A stretch of 64,000 bases of DNA, from the NCBI GenBank assembly GCA_002104945.1, contig MCFH01000016.1, forward strand, positions 1 through 64,000, in the 5' to 3' direction. Below, one piece after another: positions 52,517 through 64,000 of the stretch. Both the position numbers and the translations under genes were made by a program. Position 1 is the stretch's first letter. Each line of letters begins with the position of its first letter. Origin of the DNA: Piromyces finnis. Its lineage: Eukaryota; Neocallimastigomycota; Neocallimastigomycetes; Neocallimastigales; Neocallimastigaceae. Under the pieces are notes generated by a model. The model was given only the letters and a program-made list of their open reading frames with translations. It was not told the DNA's origin and made no database searches.

Positions 52517-55500
52517 TTAATCAATATTAAAAGTATTAAAAGTATCAATATTTGATGTGTATGCTTTACACTTTTTGTTTCTAGTGATAATAAAGTCGAA
52601 AAGTTGATAGTCATTAATATTATCAGATCCTTTGTGTGCATAGGTAAAGCTATATTCAAAATCTTCATAGGTAAATTTGTTAACAATACCATTAAATGGA
52701 ATATTTAATACATTGATAGTATTAAAGTTCCATTCAACATCTTCCTTGATAAGACTAACAAGTGAATTAATATAATTAAAGACATTGTTGGAATCATAGG
52801 TGGAACGTGTGATTTCCGCCAATATTTCATTATATCTCTTATTTATAAGAGGATGAGATAATAAATTATTAGTAAAGTAATGGTTGTAAAGATCTTCTTT
52901 ATAATTTGGCCAGGTAATACAGTCATCCATATATTTCTTTGGATCGAGGAAATCAACATCCCAGGAACCAACTAAAACATCATCCATGTCATGTGGAAGG
53001 AATTGATAATTACCTTTATCTGGATTGTAGTAAAGAGCAGTATTACTTGAAATAATAAAGAAGTTATTTAATGGAATGGTTAAGGTATCAAGAGCTAGTA
53101 ATCTAAGAGTAGATTCGATATTAAGATATTTCTTAAGGTAATCAATAGAAGTACTAGTTTTATCACTTTTATACTTATTAATCCATTTGTCATACTTTTT
53201 AGTGAACTTTATTAATGGATACCAAATGGAATCTCTATCCTCAGGATTATAAACATTTTCATTATATTGATCTATTTCATAAGTACCGTTATCTTCATAA
53301 TCCTCATAGTCATCACTTAAATATTCTAAGTTGGCATATGGCCCTTCCGGAGCAGAAGAAATTAAATTGTAGCTTATACCAATGCTTGCATTTTCATCAC
53401 CATGAACACGAGCACCAATCCATTTTTCATTGATGGAATCAGTTAAGAGATATAAACCATAAATGTCATCATTAATAAAGAATCTGGCATAAGCCCCTTC
53501 TTGAACGGGAACATCAACAGTATTATATAAATGAGTAGTAAACTTTTCACGAACAAGGGATGGATCGTTTGCTAAACTTTTCATTTTAATTACTTTTCTT
53601 CCTAAAAATTTATTGTCACTAAATTGAATACTCCAAGAAAGCTTTTTGAATCTATTATATCCAGATAATTTCATAGTACCTTTACTTTGGAAAGTGAAAA
53701 ATGGTGAAATAATATTAATGTTACATTCAAATGAAGAATTATTGGTATTACCATCCTCATTAATGAATGGACTGGAAACAACATTGGTGTAGCCTATTTC
53801 ATCGCACTTTGCATACACATTATAGATAACATGATCAGGAATTGGTTGGAATCCATTTGAACCCTTACTAAACATTGGAGTAAGGGTGTTCGGAAGGTCT
53901 GGATGAGTAACAATTAAATTAGTTCTTCCAAAAACCTCATTTATTTTTGAGTTTTCTTCACTGTACATTCTCAAAAAGTTTTCTTCCTCAACAACTGTAC
54001 TATTTTTATTAATCGCAACATAATTATACTCTGTAATATTGTCGGCTTGAACGACTCCGCTAAATAAGGGGAAAAGAGTAATGTTTAATGGCACAATGAC
54101 ATCATTATATTTAACACCCATTATATATCCTTCACCTAAAATAGAAACTACATTAAAGGAATAGGTGGTTTGTTTTCCATTTTCTGGTTTAATATCTAAT
54201 TTACTAATACTATCCGTATAAGCTTTACAATAGCCACCTCTGAGTTCAATAAATTCTAAAAGTTCATAATCTTCACGAACGGTGTTTTTATTATGTTTGT
54301 AAGTTAAACTTTCTTCAAAGTCGTCTAATGTAAAATTAACGATTGAACCATTATATGGAATGTTTAAAGTATTAACAGCATCAATATTCCATTGAACATC
54401 CTCTTGAATAAGATTATGGGTAGCAAAAAGGAAATTAGATACTACCTGGTAATCAAATGTAGAACCAACAATTTTAGCTAAAATTATATTATATTTATCT
54501 TTAATTTGAGGATGTTTTAATAAATTATTGATAAAATAATGTTCATAAATGGATTCATTATAATTTGCCCAAGTAATACAATCTTGAATGTAATTATTTG
54601 GATCAAGTGTTTCAATTCCCCATGAACCGTATAAAGATTGATCAAAATCATATGGAAGAAAAGTATAATTATTTCTTTCCTTATTATAATATAAAGCAGT
54701 ATTGCTAGAAATTAACCAAAAGTTATCTAATGGAAGAATTAAAGTGTCGATAGCCATTAATCTAAGAACAGATTCTAAATCTAAGAATTTTTCCAGTTCT
54801 ATAACAGCTTCATCAGATTCATCATCTTGATACTTATTTACCCAATCTCTATACAATTTTGTAAATTTAATTAATGGTGCAAATTGAGCATTAAGATCAT
54901 TAGAATCAACAATTTTATCATCATATACATCAAGTTCATATATACCATTATAATATTTTGGTTTGGAACCCAAATACTTTAAATCTGCATATGGACCCTC
55001 TGGAGTTTCAGAATCCATCTTGTATGAAAAGCCAATACTAGCATTTTCATTACCATGAAGGTTTGCGCTAATCCATTGTTTATTTAAATTATCACTTAAT
55101 AAGTATAAACCATAAATATCACCATTAATAGTAAATCTTGCGTAAGAACCTTCTTGAACTGGTATACCAACACTTTTATATAATTCTGTAGCAAGTTTTT
55201 CACGCATAAGAGAAGAATCATTCGCAATACCTTTCATTTTAATAGTTTTTCTTCCATAAAATTCATTATCATCATCAAATTTTATAGTCCATGTAAGCTT
55301 TTTATATTTACGACTACCATAACCACTAATTTTAATAGTACCTGTACTTTGGAATGTAGATTCTGGTGATATAATATTAATTACACATTGAATACTTTCA
55401 TCATTTTTCCTACCATCTTTTAAAAATGGTTGAGTAGTTAGATAGGAATATCCTGTTTCATTACATTTGGCATAAACATTGAAAATAATATTATTTGGAA

Positions 55501-58391
55501 AAGGTTGAAATTCTTCAGTACCTAATGGGTATATTGGCTCTAATGGTTTTGGAAGTTCTGGTATTTCAAAATATTTATTGTTTCTATAAATTATTTACAA
55601 AAATAATATTAAATATTAAATTTCCATTTCTAATTTTATTTTTTATTAAAAAAAATATAGAAATAATTCTTCTCCATTGTATATTTTATCTCATATTTTT
55701 AAAAATAATAAAAAAAAATGAACTCACCTATTGAAAACTTCAATAATGGATGAGTTTTGTTCAGAATAAATTCTTGTTATACTTTCTTCTTGAATAATTT
55801 TATTCATATTATCAATAACAACATACTTATATTCCTCTAAATTTTTTGAATTAATATTACCAGTGAATACTATTTTATTAATTGAAAAAGAAAACATAAA
55901 AAAGAATTTAATAAATATTTATTTATCATATTATATAATATTTCAAAAATAAAATAAAAACAGAGTACTTACATGGAAAAGCAGAAGCTGATAATGGTAT
56001 TACAATGTCATTGTACTTAACACCTAATTTATAATTATTATTCAAAATTGAAATAACATTGAAATTATATATTTCTTCAGAAATGTCCTCAACAATATCT
56101 TCAGTAACATCTTCATTATTGACACCTTCAGTAGTAATTTCAATAATATCTTCAGTAGTAACTTCAGCAGTAACATCTTCATTATTGACATCTTCAGTAG
56201 TAATTTCAATAATATCTTCGGTTGTAGCTTCAGCAGTAGCATCTTCATTATTTATATCTGTAGTAAAATCCTCAACTATATCTTCTGTAGTACCTTTTCC
56301 TTCACTATTATTATTATTATTGACATTATTATTATTACCACCATTATTATTTGTTACTTCATTGATTATAAAACCATAAACATTTTCAGTTATATCAACA
56401 TTTTTAGTATAAGATCTACAATATCCACCTCTAACATCAATAAATTCTCCAAGTTCGTAAGATTCACGAATTGAATTTCCTTTATGTTTGTAAGTTAAAC
56501 TTCTTTGGAATTCTTCAAGAGAAAAGTCTTCAACTATACCATTATATGGAATATCTAAATTATTAACAGCATCAATATTCCATTGAGCATCTTCTTCAAT
56601 GAGATTATAAATAGCTGAAAGAAAATTGATTGAATTTTCATAATCAAAAGTACTACGTAAAAGTGTTGCTAAAATTATATCATACCTTTTCTTAATTTGA
56701 GGATGCTTAAACAAATTACTTGTAAAATAATGAGTATAGGCTTTATTATAATTTGCCCATGTAATACAATCCTTAATATAATTGCTTGGATCAAGTAACT
56801 CATCACCCCAAGAACCAACTAGCACTTGATCAAAATCATATGGAATAAAATTATAATTATTTTTTTCTGTATTGTAGTAAAGAGCAGTGTTTCCAGATAT
56901 TAACCAAAAATTGTCTATTGGAATAATCAATGTTTCAATGGCCAATAATCTAAGTGTTGATTCAACATCTAAAAATTTTGAAAGTTCATCAATCGCTTTA
57001 TCAGAAATATCATCTTTGTATGTATTTACCCAATTATCATATAACTTTGTAAAATTAATTAACGGTGACCATTGGGCATTTAAATCAGTTTTATTGATTT
57101 TTTTATCATCATAGGAGTCTAATTCATATATTCCATTGTCTTTATACTTATTAATATTAGATCCTTTATATTTTAAATCAGCAAAAGGTCCATCTGGTGC
57201 AGAGGAATCCATTTTATATGAAAATCCAATACTAGCATCTTCATCTCCATGAAGATAAGCACCAATCCACTTTTTATTAAAACTATCATGAATTAAATAT
57301 AAACCATAAATATCATCGTTAATAAAAAATCTAGCATAAGTTCCTTCTTGAACTGGTATACCAGCAGATTTATATAATTCAGTTGCAAATTTCTCACGCA
57401 TAAGAGATGAATCACATGCCATTCCTCTCATTTTTATTGCTTTCCTTCCATAAAATTTTTTATCTGTGAATTTAATATTCCATGAAAGTTTTTTGAAATG
57501 ACGACTACCAAAACCAACTATTTTCAAAGTACCAGGACTTTTAAATTTAGTTTGTGGTGAAATTATACTAATTTGACATTGAATCGTATCTTCATTTTTT
57601 TCATCACTATTTTTCTTAAAGGGTGATGAAACTAACTTATAATAACTAGCTTCATCACATTTTGCATAAACATTGAAAATGACATTATTTGGAAATGGTT
57701 GGAACTTATTAGCACCTAATGGAAATATTGGTTGTAAAGGTTTTGGAAGTTCTGGAATTTCTATAGATTTATTGGTTCTATGGTTTTATTTAAATAAATA
57801 TGTTTATTTTTTTTTTTTTCGAGTATATTGTTTTATTAATACATTTTAATACAATAAATAAACATTATTACTTATTACATTTAAATATTTTTACCTATCA
57901 AACACTTCATTTATTCCAGAAATGTCTTTTGAATATTTTCTTGTTATACTTTCTTCTTTAACTACTTTGTTACTATTATCAATAGCAACATATTTATAAT
58001 TACTTAAATTGTTATCTTCTATCGTTCCTTTAAATACTTTTAATTCAAATTTAAAATATGTAAATTATATTATGTATTGATATATGTAAAAAAAAAAACA
58101 ATATGATTATATTTCATCATAACATATAAATATATTTACATGGAAATTCTGAAGAATCTAACGGTACAACCTTATTATTATATTTTACACCTAAATTATA
58201 TCCTTCACCCAAATTAGACACTACATTGAAATTAAATGGTGTTGCTGTATTTTGTAATATTATATATATTAAATATAAATAATTGTTTTAAAATGATTAA
58301 TTTTTAATGCAAGTTTATATTTATTATATATAATACCAGTGTTAAATGCAAGTAACGACGAAATTATTATTCCTAATAATTTTACTTTCAT
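52517..58391 (-). CDS. Giant secreted protein with three CotH kinase-like modules (1771 aa)
   Basis: Six exons: 58337-58391, 58140-58244, 57895-58036, 55973-57777, 55728-55869 and 52517-55583 (phases 1, 1, 2, 1, 2), 1772 codons with stop. The long frames ending at 52517 and 55926 are one gene joined by introns, not two. Exon 1 is a signal peptide (MKVKLLGIIISSLLAFNTG). Three units of an ~80-aa FNVVSxLGxGYxxGVKYN domain plus CotH domain follow; a linker after module 1 holds Asn runs and TTEDIIEITTEDVNNEDV repeats. Asp motifs are YDFDQV, YDFDQS and, in module 3, HDMDDV. Exons 2 and 3 (105 and 142 nt) match the lengths in the neighbouring 1841-aa gene. No dockerin was seen. Role: extracellular atypical kinase or scaffold-like repeat protein; unknown substrate. 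Confidence 0.9.
56060..56290. repeat. In-gene repeats coding TTEDIIEITTEDVNNEDV
   Basis: Three to four imperfect units of about 63-69 bases (minus strand) in the linker between the first CotH domain and the second 80-aa domain of the 1771-aa protein. Confidence 0.8.
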
Positions 58392-60302
58392 ATTATTTTA
58401 TATACTACTATATTATTATATAAATAATTATTTTTTGTTTTGTTTTATTTTTTTTATTCTATTTTAATAAGTCTATTTTGTCTTTATATTTTTTTTACAA
58501 TTTACAATGGGTATATGTATATATATGTTATATTTTTTTTCTTTCTTAAAAGTGAAAAAAAAAATCTTTATATATTAAGTTTTGTATCAAAAAAAACTAT
58601 TTAGTTTTGTTTTATATTGACAAGTAACTTTAAAGCTTTAAAAATATTAAACTTTATTTTTCATGCCATGTAATACAATTATCCATTAAAATTCTTATTT
58701 ATTTTTTTTTTTTTATTTATATTTTACACTCCGTTTTTTTTCTTTTTTATAAAATATTAAAACCTTATTAAATAATAAAATAAAAAAATAAGTAGGATAA
58801 TACTTTGAATTAAAGTTACACAAAATAGATTATATATTTGTAATACGTTTAAATAAAGATATATGTAATTATTAAATAAATAATAAAAAAAAAGAATATA
58901 TTTCTATTATTTATCTATTCATTAATATAATATTTATATATTTTATACAATATAAATTAAAGATTAAAAAAGTTTATTTATTATAATTATTTTCGATAAT
59001 ACAATGGTTGAATTAGAAAAAATGATAAAATAAAAATTTTACAAATTTATTTAATATTACTCCAGGTAAAATAAAATTTTCAGTAGTTTTAATAAAGGTT
59101 TTCCATTAAAATGTTTATAAAGTAAATATTTGAGTTGTATTTTTAATTGATATTAAAAAAAAAGGCTTAAATCTCTACAATAATATTAACCAACATGAAT
59201 GAATTTAGTGTAAAAGGAAATCAATTATTTTATATTTAAATTCTTAAAATATATATTAAAAAAAAGATTCCATCAAATTTAAAGTTTTATTATTAATTAT
59301 TATTATATTAAAAATTAAATAGATTTAAAGTTGGAACGTTTATTATAAATTAAAGTTTATTACCAATAAAATCATCAGAAAATAAAATTAGTAAAAATTT
59401 GTAGGAACTCTTTTATATATTTTTAACCAGTAAAGTTTTAGATTTTTTATACAATTTATTATATTATTAAATTGCTTTTTTAAACTTTTTTCTTTTCGTT
59501 GTTAGTATTATGGTTGAGGTAATAATAAATTTTAAAAAATATAAAAAAGTTGATATTTTCTGAATAAACTAAGTTTCATTTTTTAATATTAACTTTTATA
59601 GCAAAAGGAAATAAAAAAATATGAAAATAAAAGAAATATCATCATTTTTTTAGTAAAGAAATATTAAAAATATTTTAATATAATTCGTTCAATAATTATT
59701 CATAAAATCTAATTAATTTAAAATATCTATAATATTAAATTTTTTTTTTTTTATTATTCATAAATTATAAAATTTTTTTAAAGAATTAGTATTAATGATA
59801 AATGCTATTTACTTATTATATATATAATATATATAAATAATATATTAATAATAATAAAACATTTCATGAATAATTATATATAGGGATATAAATAAAAATA
59901 ATGTCTTTTATGATATAAATTTTTTTTATATTAAATTTATATTAATATGCTATCATAAAATTAATATTGGATTAATATATTAATCTATATTTTATATTAT
60001 TAAGATTATACACATATAACAATACTTTTTTTTTTTACTAAGAAATGGTTAGCATAATATTTATAACTAGTATTTTTATTAGGAATAATATTATTTTGAT
60101 GTGATATTGTATATATCTATTACATAGATTATGTTTATATATATTATATGATAATATCTTTTTAATAATATTTTATAATTGTATAAATAAAAATTATATT
60201 TTTATTAATATTAAAAGTATGGTTTAATAATTATACATGTTATGATATGACTATTTATCAATATATTATAAAAAGAGACGATTTATTTTATATTTCTTAA
60301 TT
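58392..60302. other. Gene-free AT-rich region
   Basis: Upstream of the 1771-aa CotH gene and downstream of the Tmc-like gene. Only AT-rich DNA; no RNA gene or element recognised. Confidence 0.6.
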
Positions 60303-63300
60303 CTATTCGTTCATTTTTCCATTAATAATAAATCTAAAATATATATAAATATGTATATATATAAATAAATAAATAATCGTTTATATATATAAAAAAAAAG
60401 GTAATATAAATATTCTTACTCTTTAATTTTTGGAGATTGATTATATAATGAAGACGGTATGGAAAACATCACATTAACTAATACATCCATTACACATAAT
60501 TGTTTCTTAATAGTTCTTGAAACAAATATGAAAAATGTGATGAAAATAAAAATAGAAAAGATGCAATGGACAAATAATGTAAGGTTTGAATAAAATTCTG
60601 CATTCTGAATTAAATAATCGGATCCAATTTCATTAATGACATTAATATGACCTATTATATCTTGTGATAAACTTATAAATGTAGTGATATAAGTATTTGT
60701 TGTAGCTTCAATTAGCATTTCAAGTACATCACCAGAATTTGAGGTATTAAAATGACGATCATTAATATAATTGTTTGTGAATTCATTAAATTTATTCATA
60801 TATTCAATCATTATATAATTAATAGGTGATTCAGAAAGTTCTTTTGTATAGGCTATATAAAATACATAAAATAAAATATTAATTGATTTTTTTTTCAAAA
60901 AAAAAAAAAAACTATTATAAATAGTATACTAACTATCTGTAAATACTCTCTCATCACATTGATATTCTAAGCCTTTTGATCTTACACATCCAGGATTATT
61001 ATTTAATGAATCAAACATAGAATATTCTGAAGTTGACTTGCCTCCATATACACCATTTTTAAGTTTTGATTCAAGTGTCTTTTATATATATTATTATTAG
61101 AGATAAATATAAATAATACGATATTATTTAATTAATTATTATAAAAAAAAAACTAAATAAAGTAAATTTTACTTGTAATTGAGTTCCTCTATCAATCATT
61201 AATCTTAATGCTTCACCATCACTATAATATTTATTATCGTTTAATAGTACTTCTATACTGAAATAATTTATTGAGGTTAAATAAGATGCACGCCTTGTCT
61301 AAATATATATATATAAATAATGTTTTTGTTTTTATTCTTAGTAAATATTAAATACAAATAATAGTGGTATAATTAAACTTTTAAAAACTTACGGAATGAA
61401 CTAATAAATTCATTATATTTTTACAATCAGAACTGAAAATCTATTATTTAGATATATATTATATATAAAGGATTAATAAATACATAATTAATACTAATAT
61501 TAATAACATAATTAATATAAAATTATTATTTTTCTTTTTTATAAAAATTAATTAATACTAACAAAAACTGTAGTGAATGGTAACAATATAAGAGCAGCTA
61601 CAATAAAACTATATATTATAAATAACTTTTTAATTCTAATAGTACTTGGTTTTTTATTTTTCCTTTTTCTTTTACCAATACCCTCATCCTCTACTTCATA
61701 ATTATCACATATTTCTTGGATCTGTTCCGAGTATTCATTAATTTGATCATTAAAGAAATCCTCTTTTATAGTAAAAAAAATATATTTAATAGTAATATAT
61801 TTACTCATTAATATTATATCTATACATCTCTCACATTAAATATATATTGTTTTAGTGGATTACTTGATGGTAATGTCCTATATAATCCGGTAATGCTTTT
61901 AACAAACTTAAAACTTTGGGTTGTATATGGAATAATGACTATTTAAAGAGGTTATTAGTTAACAAAATATATTAATAAAAATTATATTTTAAAGTTATAT
62001 ATACATATATTCCATACTATCAAAAATGATAAAAAGCATAAATATAACAACAATAATAGCTATAATGAAAAATGCTTTTAAATGATTTGTTGAAGCATTA
62101 TCAATTTTTTCCTGTACTCTATCTATAGATTTTAAAAATAATTCGCTAAATTGACCTTTCGAGTTTTCTGCAAATATATACATTGTAAATAATAGATTTA
62201 TTAAAAAGATTTAATTATCATAAATTAAGATAAACAGTATATATCGATAGATAAGATATATAGAAATTTTATTTTATTAGAATATTACCTATAAAGTATC
62301 TAAGAAAACCCAGTTTTATAAATAAAATTAATAAATGTGGTATTCAATAATTTTATTAAAAAATAATTTACTACTTAAAAAAAGTAACATACCTTATGTC
62401 TTTATTATCAAGGTATTCAGGGGTTCTTATGTTTGTACTATTTTCTATAGAATTAAAAATAATATTCTTAGCAAATTTAAAATTAATACTATTTAAAAAT
62501 TATTAATTAATTACTTCTTTCTATGATAATTCTTGCTTTTCTATCAATTTTTGATATTGTTTTATAATAATTTATATCTAATAACCGATCTACTACACCA
62601 TTTTCAATTGGATTAATTGTTGTATAACCATGTGATTCTAGAGTATGAGATTTATATATGGTTGGTATGTAAACTGTTTCTATAAAATCTAAACTATTAT
62701 TGATTGTTTTTGTACACATCATATCTGAAGGATCAATTCCAGATGCTGTTGCTAAACTTAAAATTCTGACTGCTCTCTGAATATCACCTACTATATATGG
62801 TGATCGTGACACTGTTGTATATAGCTTTATATTTGTTGTAATACTTGAAAATGAAATAGTATAGAATATAATACTTTATATATATAGAAAAGTAGTTATA
62901 ATAAAATATCAATAAACATTTAATGAAACTAACAATATTAGAATAATAAATCATTACCCAATTGTACCAATAATAATAGATAATGTAGTAATGATTTGCA
63001 TAACACTTAGTAATTTATATAATGGTTCTTGGCATCTATTAAGAACATTTTTTCTTTTGTATTTTAATAAATTATTATATCAATTAATAAAAAAAAAAAT
63101 ACTTAGTCATCAATTTGATTATATTTATTATGATAGTGATAATATATCATATATTAATATATATATTACCTTAAAATTTTAGCCTTTCTGTTTTCTAAAT
63201 CACTAGTCATTGAAGAGGATAATCTTTCTGATCTTTCATATTGATTTTGATCGTCCTTTCTTATTGTAGTTGGTTTTGTATTATCATTTTCATAATTCTA

Positions 63301-64000
63301 TAAATATTAAAAAAAAATAATTAATATATTTTATATACACAAAAACAATTTTCAATTATTTTTATATATTATAATTTATACTTCATTTTCTTCAAGCATT
63401 TGTATATATTTTTCCTATATATAATTTTTATATTATTATAAAAGTATTAATAATTTTTAAATAATAATATTTTCTTAGTTTTTTTTTATTGTAAAACTTA
63501 CAGCTAGGTCACCTCTATTCTATAAATATAAAATTAATTAAAAAAGATATAATAAAAAAATTATTATCATTTTAATATATGTTATTAACACCATTATTAT
63601 TTTTATAAGTATTATTATTGTTTTGATAGATTAAAAAAAAAAAAAAAAAGAAACATACTAAGGAATATCGTAAAAATAAAATATAAAGTTCTAATGATTC
63701 TTTCGAATGATTAAATTTCACAATAAATTTTTTATAATGTCCTTCCGCTTCTCTTAAAATATCTGTTAATTCATCATTAATTACCATAGTATTCTCAATA
63801 TCAGCTACAGTTTCTAAATTTTTTAATGAGCTCATTAAAGACTTTAAAAAATTTAAAGCCGCTAAATGATATTGAATAGATCTGTTTTTAATATCAATTA
63901 ATTCAAAATCGGAAGCGCTATCAATTATTTTTATTACGTTTGTGATATTTTTTCATTTATAATTTTTATTTATTAAATAAATAATTCTAATTAGTTAAAA
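60303..64000 (-). CDS. TmcB/TmcC-like multi-exon membrane protein (5' end cut by right edge)
   Basis: At least 15 small exons on the minus strand. The visible N-terminal part (63659-63917) reads IQYHLAALNFLKS, then LREAEGHYKKFIVKFNHSKESLELYILFLRYS, the helical-repeat pattern seen in tiny-macrocyst (TmcB/TmcC) proteins. Very small exons follow: 63502-63519 (NRGDLA) and 63382-63414 (EKYIQMLEENE). Next come a charged stretch and several membrane segments: LLSVMQIITTLSIIIGTIG, AFFIIAIIVVIFMLFIIF, LFIIYSFIVAALILLPF and FVHCIFSIFIFITFFIFV. The last exon is probably 60303-60333 (GT donor at 60418), ending INGKMNE; otherwise the protein stops at 60416. In Dictyostelium tmcB is linked to macrocyst formation; function in chytrid-like fungi is unknown. 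No PAS or cyclase domain is visible at the C-terminus. Exact splice sites between 61830 and 62530 are tentative. Confidence 0.7.

Noticed and set aside
55237-57527. Two separate CotH genes, one starting near 57527 and one near 55237
   Set aside because: Introns at 55870-55972 and 55584-55727 join the frames with correct phases, and one signal peptide exists for both.

Overview
The window looks like nuclear DNA of an anaerobic gut fungus (Neocallimastigomycota). Intergenic DNA is extremely AT-rich and full of homopolymers and long AAT or TTTA microsatellites. Genes carry short AT-rich GT..AG introns. The gene content includes a protein with two fungal dockerins (CBM10 type), many CotH-like proteins, a CBM1-like domain and secreted GH3 enzymes, a combination typical of this phylum. 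No species is named because no search could be run.

Layout. 1-12985: three tandem minus-strand GH3 glycosidase genes, the first cut by the left edge, with reversed GH3 domain order; a 507-bp triplicated block lies between the second and third. 12986-18083: gene-free, with microsatellites and a 5'-truncated retroposon. 18084-30262, plus strand: a bacterial-style CotH protein, a TLDc protein, a full-length SINE-like element with a tRNA-like head, a CotH-CBM1 protein, an LPCAT-like acyltransferase and a DUF1349 protein. 31207-39607, minus strand: a triple-MATH protein built from a repeated three-exon set, a Q/N/G/Y-rich low-complexity protein, and a type I metacaspase with a repeated prodomain. 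40701-43116, plus strand: a small hypothetical ORF and a secreted double-dockerin protein. 44274-58391, minus strand: two giant secreted proteins (1841 and 1771 aa), each with three copies of an 80-aa domain plus CotH kinase-like domain. 60303-64000, minus strand: a many-exon TmcB/TmcC-like membrane protein running off the right edge.

How the genes fit together. The left side is a secreted beta-glycosidase island with no visible dockerins. CotH-like proteins occur at four loci (18084, 25320, 44274, 52517) and the double-dockerin protein lies next to the largest ones, suggesting an extracellular or cellulosome-related theme (inference). GH3, the CHB_HEX_C/CotH/InlB-like protein and DUF1349 have bacterial-looking architectures, consistent with horizontal transfer from rumen bacteria (inference). 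Gene models were rebuilt by hand; the multi-exon models close in frame from signal peptide or start to stop, which is the main support for them.
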